DNA of 14,785 nucleotides from Eubacterium sp. CAG:248 (GTDB lineage Bacteria; Bacillota; Clostridia; Lachnospirales; Lachnospiraceae), in the NCBI GenBank assembly GCA_000436475.1, contig FR886159.1:1-14785 (forward strand). Direction: 5' to 3'. Positions 13,453 to 14,785 of the stretch are shown here, in pieces (within the stretch, counting starts at the first letter, position 1; every line of letters starts with the position of its first letter). Below the pieces are notes generated by a model that was not told where the DNA came from, ran no database searches, and worked only from the letters and a program-made list of their open reading frames with translations. Position numbers and translations under genes: made by a program.

Positions 13453-13521
13453 ATATAGGACTGATGCAAAGTTAAGCTTTAGCAGAGGTCCTATTTTACA
13501 AGAATGACATAATGTTTTATG
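13447..13521 (+). promoter_or_regulatory. Structured leader before the M23 peptidase gene
   Basis: TGTAAAATATAGGAC (13447-13461) pairs with GTCCTATTTTACA (13488-13500) with a 2-base bulge; the inner part can pair partly through AAAG/CTTT and TGC/GCA. A second stem CATAA/TTATG (13508-13521) touches the GGAGGAG ribosome binding site (13521-13527). There is no T-run after the long stem, so it is not a simple terminator of ftsX. Confidence 0.5.
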
Positions 13522-13531
13522 GAGGAGTTGT

Positions 13532-14755
13532 ATGAGGAAAGCGTTGGTAAAAAAGGCGGTTACTCTGTTGCTGCTTCTGACAATAATCGTTCCAGGCTGC
13601 TTTGTCAGATATTATGATGTATATGGTGACAATAAGCAGAATCTTGATAATGCTAACAATAAAAAAAGTGATCTTCAGAGTGAATATGATAAAACACAGA
13701 AGAAACTGGACGAACTCAAGTCACAGAGTAACGATATAGAGACATATCTGACACAGCTTGATTCACAGATGTCTGCAATTAATAGTTCACTTGATGAGGT
13801 GAATGGTCAGATAGAACAGATAGAAACAGAGATAACTGACACAGAAGAAAAACTTGCTGAGGCTGAAGAGGATGTTGATGAGCAGTATGACTCAATGAAG
13901 CTGAGAATACAATATATGTATGAGCACAATGAGGAAACATATTTTGCTTTACTGCTTAACTCAGAAAGCATGGGTGATATGCTTAACAAGGCAGAGTATA
14001 TAACAAAGATTTCTGAATATGACAGAAAAATGCTTGAAAAGTTCAATGATACGGTAAACTTTATAACTGCTGCTAAAATAAAGCTTGAACAGGATAGGGA
14101 AACGCTTGTTGTAAAGCAGGAAGAATTAACAGATAAAAAGTCATCACTGGAGCTTCTTGAATCAACAAAGAAGAACGAAATGGCTTCGTTAAAGAAAAAT
14201 ACACAGCAGCAAAAGGATTATAAGGCTAAGATAGAAGCTGATATTAAAGCCCAGGATAATCTTATTGCAAGCATAGAAGCAAAGATAAAGGCTGAAGAAG
14301 CAAATAAAAATAATAACAGCAATAATGGTGGCAGTAACAATAGTGGCAGCACAAAGTATGATGGTGGCGCTTTTAAGTGGCCAACAGTATCAACAAGAAT
14401 AACATCACCATATGGAGATATGGATGGCAGAACATCTCCTCATCAGGGAATAGATATAGGTGCTGTCAACAGAGGCGTATCAGGAGATCCTATATACGCA
14501 GCAGCAGATGGCAAAGTTGTGATATCACAGTTTAGTTCATCAGCTGGTAACTATATTATGCTATATCATGGCGATGGCTTATATACAAGATATCTTCATG
14601 CCTCTTCTCTTCTTGTTGGAGTTGGAGAATATGTTAAAAAGGGACAAAAAATAGCCCTTATGGGCACAACGGGTAATTCAGATGGAGTACATCTTCATTT
14701 TGATGTAAGACTTAATGGAGTGGTGGTTAATCCGTGGAATTACCTAAGTAAGTAA
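13532..14755 (+). CDS. Secreted coiled-coil M23 peptidoglycan hydrolase (PcsB/EnvC-like)
   Basis: This 407-residue protein has an N-terminal signal segment (about 1-32), a long Glu/Lys/Gln-rich coiled coil (about 35-257), an Asn/Ser/Gly-rich linker (about 258-274) and a C-terminal M23/LytM peptidase domain (about 285-405). All zinc-site motifs are present: His304 and Asp308 in HQGID, His356 in YLHAS, and HLH at 387-389, so the enzyme looks active, unlike degenerate EnvC. The coiled coil is the part that FtsEX grips in E. coli EnvC, and streptococcal PcsB shows the same arrangement with a different (CHAP) enzyme domain. Its place after ftsEX supports that partnership. The signal ends VPGC, resembling but not fitting a lipobox. 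GGAGGAG precedes ATG. Confidence 0.93.
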   Translation: MRKALVKKAVTLLLLLTIIVPGCFVRYYDVYGDNKQNLDNANNKKSDLQSEYDKTQKKLDELKSQSNDIETYLTQLDSQMSAINSSLDEVNGQIEQIETEITDTEEKLAEAEEDVDEQYDSMKLRIQYMYEHNEETYFALLLNSESMGDMLNKAEYITKISEYDRKMLEKFNDTVNFITAAKIKLEQDRETLVVKQEELTDKKSSLELLESTKKNEMASLKKNTQQQKDYKAKIEADIKAQDNLIASIEAKIKAEEANKNNNSNNGGSNNSGSTKYDGGAFKWPTVSTRITSPYGDMDGRTSPHQGIDIGAVNRGVSGDPIYAAADGKVVISQFSSSAGNYIMLYHGDGLYTRYLHASSLLVGVGEYVKKGQKIALMGTTGNSDGVHLHFDVRLNGVVVNPWNYLSK

Positions 14756-14760
14756 TATTG

Positions 14761-14785
14761 TTGTTTAATTGAATATTAGTTGGTG
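14761..14785 (+). repeat. Copy B of the edge repeat, truncated by the window
   Basis: Starting five bases after the stop of the M23 peptidase gene, these 25 bases match the minus-strand sequence at 60-36 at 24 positions (a single G/A difference at position 7). The element probably continues past the window end. Confidence 0.85.

Noticed and set aside
13532..13600. Lipoprotein signal in the M23 peptidase
   Set aside because: VPGC has proline at -2, which does not fit the lipobox rule; an ordinary signal peptide or anchor is more likely, although lipidation cannot be excluded.

Overview
The window looks like chromosomal DNA from a low-GC Gram-positive anaerobe of the Lachnospiraceae type (Roseburia, Agathobacter, Butyrivibrio or Lachnospira relatives). 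The evidence is the strong AT bias, AGA/ATA-rich codon use, GGAGG ribosome binding sites, a motility-type YjfB protein, a sigma-D-like promoter and the gene families present. The assignment is an inference from style and families, not from a marker gene. I see no phage, transposase, CRISPR array or recognisable defence system. Most genes are ordinary housekeeping or accessory genes; the unusual material is mainly in the intergenic DNA.

Layout, left to right. A single-pass membrane protein of unknown function (minus, 61-759) diverges from a DUF624/YesL-family membrane protein (plus, 1190-2029) that has a long structured leader and a repeat-built acidic tail. A run of perfect hairpins (2104-2341) lies between this gene and a convergent glnB-type PII gene (minus, 2369-2707). 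Next are a six-helix membrane protein (minus, 2896-3438), a DUF2156 protein (plus, 3654-4550) and a YkgJ-type cysteine-cluster protein (4614-5123). A small unknown protein (5292-5684) follows behind a sigma-D-like promoter. A tRNA-Gln(CTG) gene sits behind phased A-tracts, then come a CvfB-like S1 protein, RidA overlapping a CPBP intramembrane protease, and a minus-strand YjfB gene.

The right half holds an orphan MsmX/UgpC-type sugar-transport ATPase (9113-10228), a CdaR/PucR-type regulator (10525-11616) behind spaced CTTAAG palindromes, overlapping ftsE and ftsX, and a secreted coiled-coil M23 peptidase (13532-14755). The last three form the known FtsEX-hydrolase activation module: FtsE (ATPase) and FtsX (membrane) gate a PcsB/EnvC-like peptidoglycan hydrolase. 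A good WalR-box match lies upstream of the hydrolase gene, consistent with cell-wall-stress control.

The most notable signals not explained by genes are: (1) near-identical 25-bp sequences in inverted orientation at the two window edges, each just after a stop codon; (2) the hairpin array between yesL and glnB; (3) the yesL leader with mutually exclusive GCGCAA/TTGCGC pairings next to the ribosome binding site; (4) the 23-bp-spaced CTTAAG motifs; (5) two separate tandem duplications that each cover the stop codon of a gene; and (6) the WalR box with a long hairpin before the M23 gene.
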